NCBI RefSeq assembly: GCF_004000255.1
Contig: NZ_RCIQ01000002.1
Span: 248,001-312,000, forward strand
From: Nioella ostreopsis
GTDB taxonomy: Bacteria; Pseudomonadota; Alphaproteobacteria; Rhodobacterales; Rhodobacteraceae
Direction of reading: 5' to 3'
Length of the DNA stretch: 64,000 bases
The position numbers and the translations under genes are program-made. Shown one piece after another: positions 45,370 to 54,593 of this stretch. Within the stretch, counting starts at the first letter, position 1; every line of letters starts with the position of its first letter. The notes under the pieces were generated by a model, which saw only the letters and a program-made list of their open reading frames with translations, had not been told where the DNA came from and ran no database searches.

Positions 45370-46031
45370 TCGGCAAGCTGACGGGCCGGGTGGATTACAA
45401 GGGCAGCGACCACGTGCTGCTGGATGTGAATGGTGTGGGCTATGTGGTCTATTGTTCCGACCGGACGCTGGCCGCCCTGCCGGGGCGGGGCGAGGCGGCG
45501 GCGTTGTTCACCGAATTGCTGGTCCGCGAGGATCTGTTGCAGCTCTTCGGTTTTCCGACGCTCTATGATCGCGAATGGCACCGGCTGCTGATTTCCGTGC
45601 AGGGCGTCGGGGCCAAGGCTGCGATGGCCATTCTGGGCACTCTGGGGGCCGAGGGCGTGGCGCGTGCCATTTCGCTTGGTGATGCGGCGGCGGTGAAGGC
45701 CGCGCAGGGTGTCGGGCCGAAACTGGCACAGCGCGTGGTCATGGAGCTGAAGGACAAGGCGCCGGGCGTCATGGCCATGGGCGGCGAGGTGATCGAGGCT
45801 TTGGGGGATGCCCCTGCGGCGACGCCCGCCGGACAGCCCGACCTCGCGGCCCCTGTCCGGGCGCGCCCGTCCTCATCCTCTCAGGCCGAAGCCCTTTCGG
45901 CGCTGAAGAACCTGGGCTATGCCCCGGCAGAGGCCGCGATGGCGGTGGCGCAGGCCGCAGGGGACGCGCCCGATGCGGACACAACCGCCCTGATCCGCGC
46001 CGCCCTGCGTCTGCTGGCCCCGAAGGATTGA
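45366..46031 (+). CDS. ruvA: Holliday junction branch migration protein RuvA
   Basis: A 221-residue RuvA. The N-terminal OB-fold ([28 protein letters not shown]), the central helix-hairpin-helix pair ([14 protein letters not shown] and [16 protein letters not shown]) and the C-terminal RuvB-binding domain (about residues 170-218, [18 protein letters not shown]) are present. It binds the junction and recruits RuvB. It is followed by ruvB after one base. Confidence 0.97.
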   Translation: MIGKLTGRVDYKGSDHVLLDVNGVGYVVYCSDRTLAALPGRGEAAALFTELLVREDLLQLFGFPTLYDREWHRLLISVQGVGAKAAMAILGTLGAEGVARAISLGDAAAVKAAQGVGPKLAQRVVMELKDKAPGVMAMGGEVIEALGDAPAATPAGQPDLAAPVRARPSSSSQAEALSALKNLGYAPAEAAMAVAQAAGDAPDADTTALIRAALRLLAPKD

Positions 46032-46032
46032 G

Positions 46033-47061
46033 ATGACAGACCCCGACCCCACCCTGCGCGCGACGCCCTTGCCCGAAGATCAGAGCCCTGACCGCGCCCT
46101 GCGCCCGCAGGAGCTGACGGAATTCATCGGCCAGGAAGAGGCGCGCGCCAATCTGCGCGTCTTCATCGAAAGCGCCCGCAGGCGGGAAGAGGCGATGGAC
46201 CATGTGCTGTTCCATGGCCCTCCCGGTTTGGGCAAGACGACGCTGGCACAGATCATGGCGCGGGAATTGGGGGTGAACTTCCGCATGACCTCCGGCCCGG
46301 TTCTGGCCAAGGCGGGAGACCTTGCCGCGATCCTGACCAATCTGGAGGCGCGCGATGTCCTGTTCATCGACGAGATCCACCGGCTGAACCCGGCGGTGGA
46401 GGAAGTGCTCTATCCCGCATTGGAGGATTTCGAGCTCGATCTGGTGATCGGCGAAGGTCCTGCCGCGCGCACGGTCAGGATCGAACTGCAACCCTTCACT
46501 CTGGTTGGCGCGACCACACGGCTTGGCCTATTGACCACGCCCCTGCGTGATCGCTTTGGCATTCCCACCCGGCTGCAATTCTACACAGTGCCCGAGCTGC
46601 ACGAAATCGTGACGCGCGGATCGCGTTTGTTGGGCATCCCGTCCGACCCCGAAGGCGCGCTGGAGATTGCCCGCCGCGCCCGTGGCACGCCTCGGATCGC
46701 CGGTCGGCTGCTGCGCCGGGTGGTGGATTTCGCGCTTGTGGAAGGCGACGGACGGCTGACGCAGGCCATTGCCGACAGTGCGCTGACGCGGCTTGGGGTC
46801 GATCACCTTGGCCTCGACGGGGCCGACCGGCGCTACATGATGCTGATGGCGGAAAACTACGGCGGTGGCCCCGTGGGGGTGGAGACCATGGCCGCCGCAC
46901 TATCGGAAAGCCGCGACGCGATTGAAGAGGTGATTGAACCCTTCCTTCTGCAACAGGGCTTGATTGCCCGCACCCCGCGCGGAAGGATGCTGGCATCCAA
47001 AGGCTGGTCGCATCTGGGTCTTGCGGCCCCCATGCCCCCCGAACAGGGCAGCCTGATCTGA
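46033..47061 (+). CDS. ruvB: Holliday junction DNA helicase RuvB
   Basis: A 342-residue RuvB AAA+ motor, normal in length. Walker [10 protein letters not shown] (about residues 62-70), Walker [11 protein letters not shown], sensor-1 region [18 protein letters not shown] and the C-terminal winged-helix domain ([21 protein letters not shown] onward) are intact. It drives branch migration as two hexamers flanking RuvA. Confidence 0.98.
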   Translation: MTDPDPTLRATPLPEDQSPDRALRPQELTEFIGQEEARANLRVFIESARRREEAMDHVLFHGPPGLGKTTLAQIMARELGVNFRMTSGPVLAKAGDLAAILTNLEARDVLFIDEIHRLNPAVEEVLYPALEDFELDLVIGEGPAARTVRIELQPFTLVGATTRLGLLTTPLRDRFGIPTRLQFYTVPELHEIVTRGSRLLGIPSDPEGALEIARRARGTPRIAGRLLRRVVDFALVEGDGRLTQAIADSALTRLGVDHLGLDGADRRYMMLMAENYGGGPVGVETMAAALSESRDAIEEVIEPFLLQQGLIARTPRGRMLASKGWSHLGLAAPMPPEQGSLI

Positions 47062-47080
47062 CCTTCACGGGAGAATGACC

Positions 47081-47914
47081 ATGATCCGTTTCCTCAGTGC
47101 CACCCTTCTTGCCTTGTCTGCCAGCACGGCAAGTGCCGATGTGGACTTCGGCAGCTATGACCAGTTCCAGACCCGGTTCGGCGCCGCCTCGGTCGTGGGC
47201 GCGCGTCCCAGTCAGGGGCTGGTGGTCTCCGGTGCGACCCTGCCGGTAGAGCTGGACTACATGTGGGAAATCCTCGGGGCCTGGGCGCTTGAAGGATCGG
47301 ATCATGATTGGCTGCTGGCGACGCACCATCACGGCGGCAATATGTGCGGCCCCGGCGTGACGGTGATCCGCGTTGGCCAGGGCACGGTGCAGGTGATGGG
47401 CGAAACCGCGGCCTGTGAGGGCGCGGTCAGCGATATGCGGATCGAACCCGATGCGTTGGAGCTCGACATCTTCGCTGACGGAATGCGCCAGCAATTCACC
47501 ACCTACCGCTTCAGCGATGCAGGGATGGAGACGGCCCCGGGCGCGCAACCCTTTGCAGGCACGCCTGCTGGCCCCGGCGCGGATGCGACCCGCTGGATCG
47601 GTGAACACCCCTACGCCATTTTCCGCGACCCCGGTGAACGCGCCCGCTTCCTGACCATCATGAGCGAAGATCAGATCCGCGATCTGTCCGACCGCATCGG
47701 CCCCGCCAACAGCGTGATCCAGCGGGGCGATTGGGTGCTCGGCGCGGGCTGTATGGCCCATGCCTGCAACATCGCGGCCGGGGCCTGGGGCATCCGCATT
47801 TCCGACGGGGCGGCGGCGGCTGCAATCTATGAAAGCGGGACTGCACCGCAGGTCTATGGCCCTGCCGCCTATGATCCGGTATTCGCGGGCTGGATGGCTG
47901 AGAATAACCTGTAA
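47081..47914 (+). CDS. Secreted protein of unknown function
   Basis: A 277-residue exported protein. The signal peptide (about residues 1-20, ending SASTASA-D) is followed by a mature chain with two apparent halves: the first includes a DHDWLLATHHHGGNMCGPG segment with three adjacent His and a Cys, the second a GAGCMAHACNIAAGAWGIRI segment with two Cys. These could bind metal or form a disulfide, but no family is recognised. The start at 47081 fits GGGAGA; an ATG six bases earlier is possible. It follows ruvB by 19 bp. Confidence 0.75.
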   Translation: MIRFLSATLLALSASTASADVDFGSYDQFQTRFGAASVVGARPSQGLVVSGATLPVELDYMWEILGAWALEGSDHDWLLATHHHGGNMCGPGVTVIRVGQGTVQVMGETAACEGAVSDMRIEPDALELDIFADGMRQQFTTYRFSDAGMETAPGAQPFAGTPAGPGADATRWIGEHPYAIFRDPGERARFLTIMSEDQIRDLSDRIGPANSVIQRGDWVLGAGCMAHACNIAAGAWGIRISDGAAAAAIYESGTAPQVYGPAAYDPVFAGWMAENNL

Positions 47915-47926
47915 GGAGTCCCCGGA

Positions 47927-48562
47927 ATGGATGCCGACGCGGTCACGCGCCTTTTTATCCGGTCTGACGGACGGTACCTCTTTGCCCGGTGGGGACGCCC
48001 CATTGTGCCTGTGGTCTTCGGGGTAGAGGACGCAACCGTCAGCATCCTGAAAGGCGCGATCGAGGCTGTAGTGGCTCTGGCCGGGCACAAGATGGCCGAG
48101 ACCGACCCGGAACTGGGCGCGAACCTGATGGTCTTTTTCTTCCGCGAGTGGGACGAACTGACCGAGACGCCCAATCTCGACCGGCTGATCCCCGACCTGC
48201 CCACCACGGTGGACCGGCTGAAAGCGTTGGACGCCAACCAGTACCGCAGCTTCCGGTTCGATGACAGCGGGGCCATTCAGGCGGCGTTCGTCTTCATCCG
48301 CATGGATGAGGAGATGGCCAAGGTCCCGGCAGAGTCCATCGCGCTCAGCCAGGTCGTGCAGGTCATCCTGCTCTGGTCCGACACCGCCTTCACCGACAGC
48401 TCCCCCCTCGCCGCGGCCCCCGGTCAACCCGCCGTCCTGAAACCCGAGATCGCCACCGTGATCCGCGCGGGCTACGACCCGGTGATGCCCGCCAGCGCGA
48501 TTGACCCGAGCCACGGGTTGAGGCTGGCGGCCCGGGTGGGGACGCTTGGCCATCAGGCCTGA
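47927..48562 (+). CDS. Conserved cytosolic protein of unknown function
   Basis: A 211-residue soluble protein without signal peptide or membrane segment. Distinct stretches are the N-terminal TRLFIRSDGRYLFARWGRPIVPVVFGV and LMVFFFREWDELTETPNLDRL in the middle. It starts 12 bp after the preceding gene with AAGGAG before the ATG, so the two are probably co-transcribed. I do not recognise the family; its compact globular composition suggests an enzyme or binding protein. Confidence 0.75.
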   Translation: MDADAVTRLFIRSDGRYLFARWGRPIVPVVFGVEDATVSILKGAIEAVVALAGHKMAETDPELGANLMVFFFREWDELTETPNLDRLIPDLPTTVDRLKALDANQYRSFRFDDSGAIQAAFVFIRMDEEMAKVPAESIALSQVVQVILLWSDTAFTDSSPLAAAPGQPAVLKPEIATVIRAGYDPVMPASAIDPSHGLRLAARVGTLGHQA

Positions 48563-48688
48563 TCTTACGTTTTGTCACGGCGCGCACCCCTGAACCGGCG
48601 CTGATTGTATCGACTGGCAAAGTAGCCGTCGCATTCATGCGTTTTGCGTGCAACGCTGACCCAACTGTCAAAGCCGGAGAAAGCTGCC

Positions 48689-49093
48689 ATGCAGGTTGAT
48701 GGGGGATGCCTTTGCGGATTTGTCCGCTACGAAGCCGAAATTGACGCCGACCGGGTCGCGATATGTCACTGCAACGATTGTCAGGTAAATTCCGGGGCCG
48801 CCTTCGGTCTGGTTGCCGGGGTGGTTGACGGGGCCTTTACGTTGCTGTCCGGGGAACTGAAGTCGTTCAACAAGACTGCAGAGAGTGGCCGCATTCGAAA
48901 ACTGAGTTTCTGCCCGAACTGCGGAACCCGCATTCACGCCAGCACCGAAAACGACCCGAACGCGTTTTTTGGGCTTCGTGTCGGCACGATCAGGCAGCGC
49001 GCGTCGCTGACGCCGAAAGTGCAGGTCTGGTGCCAATCGACCTTGCCCTGGGTGCCTGACATCGCAACCATTCCCAAGCGCGACGCCCAATAG
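48689..49093 (+). CDS. GFA (Mss4-like) zinc protein
   Basis: A 134-residue protein of the glutathione-dependent formaldehyde-activating enzyme family. The cysteine pattern is complete: CLCG (about residues 7-10), CHCNDC (about 28-33) and FCPNCGTRI (about 79-87), giving two zinc sites. True Gfa joins formaldehyde and glutathione, but many relatives have unknown roles. GGAGA precedes the ATG at 48689. Codon usage and G+C are somewhat lower than in the neighbouring tol genes, hinting at later arrival. Confidence 0.9.
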   Translation: MQVDGGCLCGFVRYEAEIDADRVAICHCNDCQVNSGAAFGLVAGVVDGAFTLLSGELKSFNKTAESGRIRKLSFCPNCGTRIHASTENDPNAFFGLRVGTIRQRASLTPKVQVWCQSTLPWVPDIATIPKRDAQ

Positions 49094-49204
49094 ACCGAAG
49101 TCAGACCCGTGCGCTGCCAAAGCATCCCGCCACGCCCACCTTCCTGTGAGCCGTGACTTGTGACAGCTTGGAAGGCCACCGGCGTTCGCTTTGCAGGAGA
49201 CCGC

Positions 49205-49606
49205 ATGACCCACCACTTCCACACCCGCGTCTACTATGAAGACACCGATCTGGCGGGGATCGTCTATCACGCCAATTACCTCAAGTTCATCGAACGGGCC
49301 CGGTCCGAGATGGTGCGCGAGGCGGGGATTTCGCAGACCGCGCTGAAGGCCGGGCAGGGGATCGTGTTTGCCGTGCGGCGGATGGAGATGGATTTCATCG
49401 CACCGGCCCGATTCGAGGATGATCTCAGGGTCGAAACCCGGCTGACCGGGGTCAAAGGGGCCAGTTTCGACCTCGAACAGGTGGTTTTCCGGGGCGATGA
49501 GCGGCTTTATGCGTCCACCGTACAGGTGGTCTGCCTTGCCGAAAATGGCCGCGCGGTGCGGATTCCGGCGGATATCCGCCAAAAGCTGGTTACGTTTCAG
49601 CAGTGA
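49205..49606 (+). CDS. ybgC: Tol-Pal associated acyl-CoA thioesterase
   Basis: A 133-residue hotdog thioesterase of the YbgC type. The motif YYEDTDLAGIVYHANYLKFIERAR (about residues 9-32) contains the catalytic Asp and the characteristic His-Ala-Asn-Tyr. It hydrolyses short or medium acyl-CoA and always accompanies the tol genes. The start at 49205 follows CAGGAGA. It stands 121 bp before tolQ, first of the Tol-Pal block. Confidence 0.94.
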   Translation: MTHHFHTRVYYEDTDLAGIVYHANYLKFIERARSEMVREAGISQTALKAGQGIVFAVRRMEMDFIAPARFEDDLRVETRLTGVKGASFDLEQVVFRGDERLYASTVQVVCLAENGRAVRIPADIRQKLVTFQQ

Positions 49607-49727
49607 AACCGACCGTGACGCAAGCCAATGGTGTTTGCTCTTCCTCTTTGCTAGATTCGCCTTCAAACGAGATGCCGCGAACAAGATGGCATCCGACCAG
49701 AGGCCGGGCAGATAGGATACGCACTTC

Positions 49728-50420
49728 ATGGAAACCGAAACGCTGAGCATGGCGCAGGAGATGGATTTCTCGCTGCTGGCCCTGTTCTTCCGCGCAAGCT
49801 TTGTCGTCCAGATCGTCATGGTGATGCTGTTCGCGGCGTCGATCTGGGTCTGGGCAATCGCCTTCTCCAAATTCTCGACCTACCGGCTGTCGCGCCGCCG
49901 GGCTGCGCAGTTCGATGCGGCCTTCTGGTCGGGTGAGCCGCTGGATGAGCTGTTTGACAAGGTGGCCGAACGGCCCCGGTCCGCGTCCGAACGGGTCTTC
50001 GTGGCGGGCATGACCGAATGGCAGCGATCCTTACGCGATGACGGGGCGCTGATCCCCGGCGTGCAGCAGCGGGTGGATCGGTCGATGGATGTGGCGATTG
50101 GACGAGAGGCGGAGCGGCTGACATCCGGTCTCAACTTCCTCGCCACCACCGGCGCGACGGCGCCCTTTATCGGGCTTTTCGGCACGGTCTGGGGGATCAT
50201 GCGGTCCTTCCAGGAAATCGCGACATCCGGCAACACCTCGCTTGCCGTCGTGGCACCCGGTATTGCAGAGGCGCTGATGGCCACCGGGCTTGGCCTCTTG
50301 GCCGCTATCCCGGCGGTGATCCTCTACAACAAGCTGTCCGCCGACGCCGACCGGCTGGTTGCGGGGTATGAGGGCTTTGCCGATGAGTTCTCTACCCTCC
50401 TCTCCCGGCAATTGGACTGA
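49728..50420 (+). CDS. tolQ: Tol-Pal system proton channel subunit TolQ
   Basis: A 230-residue inner-membrane protein of the MotA/TolQ/ExbB family. Membrane segments lie near residues 20-40 (FRASFVVQIVMVMLFAASIWVW), 130-155 (ATTGATAPFIGLFGTVWGI) and 165-195. The TTGATAPFIGLFGTVWGIM block contains conserved residues of the proton path. With TolR it uses the proton gradient to drive TolA. It overlaps nothing but is followed after three bases by tolR. Confidence 0.96.
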   Translation: METETLSMAQEMDFSLLALFFRASFVVQIVMVMLFAASIWVWAIAFSKFSTYRLSRRRAAQFDAAFWSGEPLDELFDKVAERPRSASERVFVAGMTEWQRSLRDDGALIPGVQQRVDRSMDVAIGREAERLTSGLNFLATTGATAPFIGLFGTVWGIMRSFQEIATSGNTSLAVVAPGIAEALMATGLGLLAAIPAVILYNKLSADADRLVAGYEGFADEFSTLLSRQLD

Positions 50421-50423
50421 CCC

Positions 50424-50906
50424 ATGGGCGCCGGAGTGAAACAGGGGCAGACAGGCGGGCGCAGCAGACGTGGCAATCGCCGGTCCCGCCACGCCGCCAT
50501 GTCGGAGATCAACGTCACGCCCTTCGTGGACGTGATGCTGGTGCTGCTGATCGTCTTCATGGTGTCAGCCCCGCTGATGACCGTGGGTGTACCGATCGAG
50601 CTGCCGGAAACCGCAGCCGAGCCGCTGCCGGGTGAGCAGGAGGAAGAACCGCTCGCCGTGACGCTGACCGCCGACGGGCAGGTGATGATCCAGACCACGC
50701 CGGTGCCGATGGCGGAATTGGTGACGCGCCTGCAGGGCATTGCCGCCGAACGGGACAGCAACCAGATTTTCCTGCGTGCGGACGGGGCCATTCCCTATTC
50801 GGACGTGATGCAGGTCATGGGTGCGCTGAATGCCGGTGGGTTCCGGGAGATCGGGCTGGTGACCGATGCCGGTGGCCCGCGTCTTGATGCACAGGATGGG
50901 GAGTGA
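50424..50906 (+). CDS. tolR: Tol-Pal system protein TolR
   Basis: A 160-residue ExbD/TolR protein. One membrane segment (about residues 35-55, INVTPFVDVMLVLLIVFMV) carries the essential Asp (FVDVMLV), and a periplasmic domain of about 100 residues follows. It forms the rotor-like part of the TolQR motor. The ribosome-binding region overlaps the tolQ end. Confidence 0.96.
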   Translation: MGAGVKQGQTGGRSRRGNRRSRHAAMSEINVTPFVDVMLVLLIVFMVSAPLMTVGVPIELPETAAEPLPGEQEEEPLAVTLTADGQVMIQTTPVPMAELVTRLQGIAAERDSNQIFLRADGAIPYSDVMQVMGALNAGGFREIGLVTDAGGPRLDAQDGE

Positions 50907-50913
50907 CGGGCCG

Positions 50914-52026
50914 ATGCGGCGTGCGCTCTATGCCTCCAGCGGACTGCATTTCGGGGTGCTCATCTGGGCGCTAATCGGGGGTAGTCTGTTCAGCGATACG
51001 GAGGAAGAGCCGTTTGAGCTGACCGGAGTCACCCTGATCTCGGCGCAGGAATTCGACGCCATGTTCGAAACCGTGGTGGCGACGCCCGCCGTGGTGGAGC
51101 AACCCTCTCTGCCCACACCGCCCGTGCCCGATATCACCGAACCGACCCCGCCCACGCCAGAGGCCGCCGCGCCGGTCGTCACCCCGCCGGAGGCCACGCC
51201 CGAGCCGCCCACGGAGACACAACCCGACATGTCGACCTTCGCGCCGCTGCCCGATACCGAGGTGCAGGCGGAAGTGGCAGCCTTGCCAAGCCCGCCTGCG
51301 CAGGACGTGACCGCGCCGCCCTCTGACACGCCCGCGCCGAGCGAAGCGCCCCGCGTGGCCCCGTTGCCCGCGCCCGCACCGCCGCCCGAGGCCGAGATCG
51401 CGCCCGAGGTGGTGACGCGTCCAGAGCCATCCGAGACACCCGCACCGGTGCCCGACACGCCCCCGACAGCGCCCGAGGAGGCCACGACCGAGATCGTGAC
51501 CGAGGCGGAAACGCCCGCCGCCGCTTTGGCGCCGGTGACCTCCTTCCGCCCGCCCGCGCGCCCCATCCGCACGGTGGCAGAAGCGCCCACGCCTGACACG
51601 CCCCCCGCAATCGAGGAGCGCGACCCGCTGGCCGATGCCATCGCCGCTGCGGTTGCTGAGGCGGCCTCAGAGGCACCGCCCGCCCCCGTAACGCCCGCAG
51701 GCCCGCCCTTGTCCGCCGGGCAGCGCGACGGGTTGCGGCTGGCTATCGGACAATGCTGGAACCTCGGCACTGTATCCTCGGAGGCTATGCGTACAACTGT
51801 GGTTGTCGGGTTCTCTTTGAGCCAAGAAGGGGTCCCAGACACCGGCTCTATTCGACTTGTGGAGATCATTGAGGGAACGGAGGCGGGTGCCGATCTTGCA
51901 TTTGAGGCCGCCCGACGAGCGATCATTCGCTGTGGAAGAAATGGTTATGATCTGCCGCAAGAAAGCTATGATCACTGGAGAAATATCGAAGCGGTTTTCA
52001 ATCCGGACGGGATGAGGATGAGATGA
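50914..52026 (+). CDS. tolA: TolA with a foreign-looking C-terminal domain
   Basis: A 370-residue TolA. The N-terminal membrane helix (about residues 8-26) inserts in the inner membrane beside TolQR; a long Pro/Ala/Glu/Thr-rich spacer (about 60-260) spans the periplasm; the C-terminal domain (about 270-370) has the two cysteines of QCWN and IIRCGRNGYDLP. Domain III contacts TolB and Pal and is a receptor for phages and colicins. From about base 51,770 to the end the DNA is much lower in G+C than the rest of the gene. The start at 50914 is eight bases past the tolR stop; earlier in-frame ATGs lie inside tolR. Confidence 0.93.
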   Translation: MRRALYASSGLHFGVLIWALIGGSLFSDTEEEPFELTGVTLISAQEFDAMFETVVATPAVVEQPSLPTPPVPDITEPTPPTPEAAAPVVTPPEATPEPPTETQPDMSTFAPLPDTEVQAEVAALPSPPAQDVTAPPSDTPAPSEAPRVAPLPAPAPPPEAEIAPEVVTRPEPSETPAPVPDTPPTAPEEATTEIVTEAETPAAALAPVTSFRPPARPIRTVAEAPTPDTPPAIEERDPLADAIAAAVAEAASEAPPAPVTPAGPPLSAGQRDGLRLAIGQCWNLGTVSSEAMRTTVVVGFSLSQEGVPDTGSIRLVEIIEGTEAGADLAFEAARRAIIRCGRNGYDLPQESYDHWRNIEAVFNPDGMRMR

Positions 52027-52265
52027 TCCGTTCGAAAGCGACAAGATTGATTCTAGCCAACGTGGCACTTTTGGTCGCGTCGGTAAGCTACGCGGCTGCG
52101 CAGGATTTGCCTTTCGGCTGGCAGTGCACTGTGCCCGGTGAGGGTTATTGGCTGAATGGGGTCGTCAATGCTCTCTTTGATTGCCCATCGGTGGATGAAC
52201 AAGCAGCCCCTCCCGATCCCACCAGTGATAGGTCGTTCCTTTTGCGTGTAATGCAATGCTGGAAC
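51751..52265. other. Low-GC inserted segment at the tolA 3-prime end
   Basis: By hand count 51781-52260 is about 53.5% G+C, against about 80% at 52381-52440. The 12-base sequence CAATGCTGGAAC (coding QCWN) stands at both edges, 51751-51762 and 52254-52265, 503 bases apart. Between them lie the C-terminal domain and stop of tolA, then the start, signal peptide and N-terminus of the downstream gene. The pattern fits recombination at a homologous 12-base site in domain III. Confidence 0.75.
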
Positions 52266-52529
52266 GTTGGCAGCCTGTCCTCCGAGGCGCTGCAGACTGT
52301 CGTGACCATTTCAGTCCAGATGTCGCGCGACGGGCGGCCCGAGACCGGCTCGATCCGCATGATCGAGTCGCGGGGCGGGTCCGATGCGGCGGCCCGCCAG
52401 GCCTATGAGGCCGCGCGCCGGGCAGTGATCCGCTGCGGGGCCAATGGCTATGACCTGCCCGAGGAAAGCTATGACCACTGGCGGGAGCTGGAAATCACCT
52501 TCAACCCCGAGGAGATGCGGCTGAGATGA
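52023..52529 (+). CDS. Stand-alone secreted TolA C-terminal domain (displaced native domain)
   Basis: A 168-residue exported protein. A signal peptide (about residues 1-26, ending YAAA-Q) is followed by about 40 unique residues with two Cys, then by a complete TolA domain III (about 70-168) with QCWN, GSIRMIE and VIRCGANGYDLPEESYDHWR closely parallel to TolA. It has no membrane anchor or spacer. From about base 52,310 on, its DNA returns to the high G+C of the tol genes, so this half looks like the original tolA end. Overlaps tolA by ATGA. A soluble periplasmic decoy or regulatory domain is possible. Confidence 0.85.
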   Translation: MIRSKATRLILANVALLVASVSYAAAQDLPFGWQCTVPGEGYWLNGVVNALFDCPSVDEQAAPPDPTSDRSFLLRVMQCWNVGSLSSEALQTVVTISVQMSRDGRPETGSIRMIESRGGSDAAARQAYEAARRAVIRCGANGYDLPEESYDHWRELEITFNPEEMRLR

Positions 52530-52665
52530 CCTGCCAGGCCAACCCCCGCCGCACACTAGGCGCAAGAACCTGCCGACACGGGGCGGGTTCCGATCTTCTA
52601 TGTGATCGCTATACTCCGTGCGATATTTCGTTGATGACCTTCCGACCCGAGGAGTTGAGCCAGAA

Positions 52666-54000
52666 ATGACTCGTATTTTCCACGCCCTGCTGGCGTCGCT
52701 GCTTGCCCTTGCCGCGCTGACCGTGCAGCCCGCCATCGCGCAAAGCCCCGGCCCGCTGCGGATCGAGATCACAGAAGGCGTGATCGAGCCCTTGCCCTTC
52801 GCCCTGCCGGAATTCATTGCCGGGAACAGCGCGGCCACCGATGCGGCCAGTGACATCACCCGCGTGATTGCCGCCGATCTGGTGGGCACGGGCCTCTTCC
52901 GCGAGGTGCCGCGCAGTGCCCATATCTCCTCCGTGACCAGTTTCGACAGCCCGGTTCAGTGGAGCGACTGGCAAGCCATCAACGCGCAGGCGCTGATCAC
53001 CGGCTCGGTCTCGATGGAGGGCGGGCAGCTTGTGGTGCGCTTCCGCCTCTTTGACGTTTTCTCGGAACAGCCGCTCGGCTCCGGTCTGCAATTCGTCGGC
53101 AGCCCCGACAGCTGGCGGCGCATGGCCCATACGGTGGCCGATCACGTCTATGAACGGATCACCGGCGAAAGCGGGTATTTCGATAGTCGTGTGGTGTTCA
53201 TCGCGCAGGAAGGCCCCAAGAACGCGCGGCTCAAGCGCATCGCGATCATGGATTATGACGGTGCGAATGTGCAATTCCTGACCGACAGCCGGTCCCTCGT
53301 TCTGGCGCCCCGTTTTTCGCCCACGGGCGACCGCATTCTCTATACCAGCTACGAATCCGGTATTCCGCGCGTCTATATCATGGACCTTGCCAGCGTCCGT
53401 GCCCGGCCCCTGGAGGATGACGCCCTGACAATGACCTTCAGCCCGCGCTTTTCGCCCGATGGCAACAGCGTGGTGTTCTCGGCGGAACGGGGCGGAAATA
53501 CCGATATCTACCTGCTGAACCTGCAAACCGGCGACCGCCGCCGCCTGACCGACGCGCCGTCGATCGAAACCGCCCCCAGCTTTTCGCCCGACGGCAGCCA
53601 GATCGTATTTGAAAGCGACCGGTCCGGCACGCAGCAGCTTTATATCATGCCCGCTTCAGGGGGGGAGGGCCGCCGCATCAGCCGCAACGACGGCCGCTAT
53701 GGCACGCCCGTGTGGTCGCCGCGCGGCGATCTCATTGCCTTTACCAACCAGCAGGACGGGCGGTTCCACATTGGCGTGATGCGCACCGACGGGTCCGAGG
53801 AACGGCTGCTCACCTCCTCGTTCCTTGACGAGGGCCCGTCCTGGGCGCCCAATGGCCGCGTGATCATGTTCACCCGCGAAACCGCCGGGGCCGATGGCGC
53901 GCCCGCGATCTATTCGGTCGATATCTCGGGGCGGAACCTTCAGCGGGTTTCGACCCCTGGCATGGCCTCCGACCCGGCCTGGTCGCCGCAGTTGCAATAA
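52666..54000 (+). CDS. tolB: Tol-Pal system beta-propeller protein TolB
   Basis: A 444-residue periplasmic TolB. A signal peptide (about residues 1-25, ending PAIA-Q) precedes the N-terminal domain (about 30-170) and a six-bladed beta-propeller with repeated FSPDG-type WD40-like motifs ([65 protein letters not shown]). TolB binds Pal and TolA in the periplasm. The start at 52666 fits the signal peptide. It stands 136 bp after the orphan domain gene. Confidence 0.97.
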   Translation: MTRIFHALLASLLALAALTVQPAIAQSPGPLRIEITEGVIEPLPFALPEFIAGNSAATDAASDITRVIAADLVGTGLFREVPRSAHISSVTSFDSPVQWSDWQAINAQALITGSVSMEGGQLVVRFRLFDVFSEQPLGSGLQFVGSPDSWRRMAHTVADHVYERITGESGYFDSRVVFIAQEGPKNARLKRIAIMDYDGANVQFLTDSRSLVLAPRFSPTGDRILYTSYESGIPRVYIMDLASVRARPLEDDALTMTFSPRFSPDGNSVVFSAERGGNTDIYLLNLQTGDRRRLTDAPSIETAPSFSPDGSQIVFESDRSGTQQLYIMPASGGEGRRISRNDGRYGTPVWSPRGDLIAFTNQQDGRFHIGVMRTDGSEERLLTSSFLDEGPSWAPNGRVIMFTRETAGADGAPAIYSVDISGRNLQRVSTPGMASDPAWSPQLQ

Positions 54001-54089
54001 CCCTTCGAGCGGGCAGAGGGCATGTTCACGAAGGCCCGCCCGTGATACCCTGGCGCCAATGAAAAGCGCGATAATGAGGACGACGCAGG

Positions 54090-54590
54090 ATGAAACTCTT
54101 TCTGAAATTGACCCTTCTGGTCGCGGTGCTTGGCCTGACGGCCTGCGGCGACAACCGTTACTTCGGTGACAATCGCATGGGCAGCGGGGCTGGTGCAGGT
54201 GCCGGAGAGGCGGGCGACCCCAACTCGGTCGCCTATTTCAACGAAACCGTCGGTGACCGGGTGCTCTTTGAGGTCGACCAGTCGACCCTGACCGCCGAAG
54301 GCCGCGCGACGCTGGACGATCAGGCCGACTGGTTGCTGCGCAACATGGAATACAACGCGCTGATCGAAGGCCATGCCGACGAACAAGGCACGCGCGACTA
54401 CAACCTCGCCCTCGGCGCGCGCCGGGCTGCCGCCGTGCGGACCTACCTGCTGACCCGCGGAATCACCGAAGGCCGGCTGCGCACCATCAGCTATGGCAAG
54501 GAGCGTCCGCTGGCGATCTGTTCCGAGGAAAGCTGCTACCGGCAGAACCGCCGCGCCGTGACGGTTCTGGAAATCGGAACGGGGGCCTGA
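54090..54590 (+). CDS. pal: Peptidoglycan-associated lipoprotein Pal
   Basis: A 166-residue lipoprotein. The lipobox LTAC places the lipidated Cys at residue 19, giving an outer-membrane anchor. The OmpA-like domain (about residues 60-160) has the peptidoglycan-binding signature IEGHADEQGTRDYNLALGARRA. Pal links the outer membrane to the cell wall under control of TolB. AGGATG-type spacing before the ATG is adequate. Confidence 0.97.
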   Translation: MKLFLKLTLLVAVLGLTACGDNRYFGDNRMGSGAGAGAGEAGDPNSVAYFNETVGDRVLFEVDQSTLTAEGRATLDDQADWLLRNMEYNALIEGHADEQGTRDYNLALGARRAAAVRTYLLTRGITEGRLRTISYGKERPLAICSEESCYRQNRRAVTVLEIGTGA

Positions 54591-54593
54591 TCC

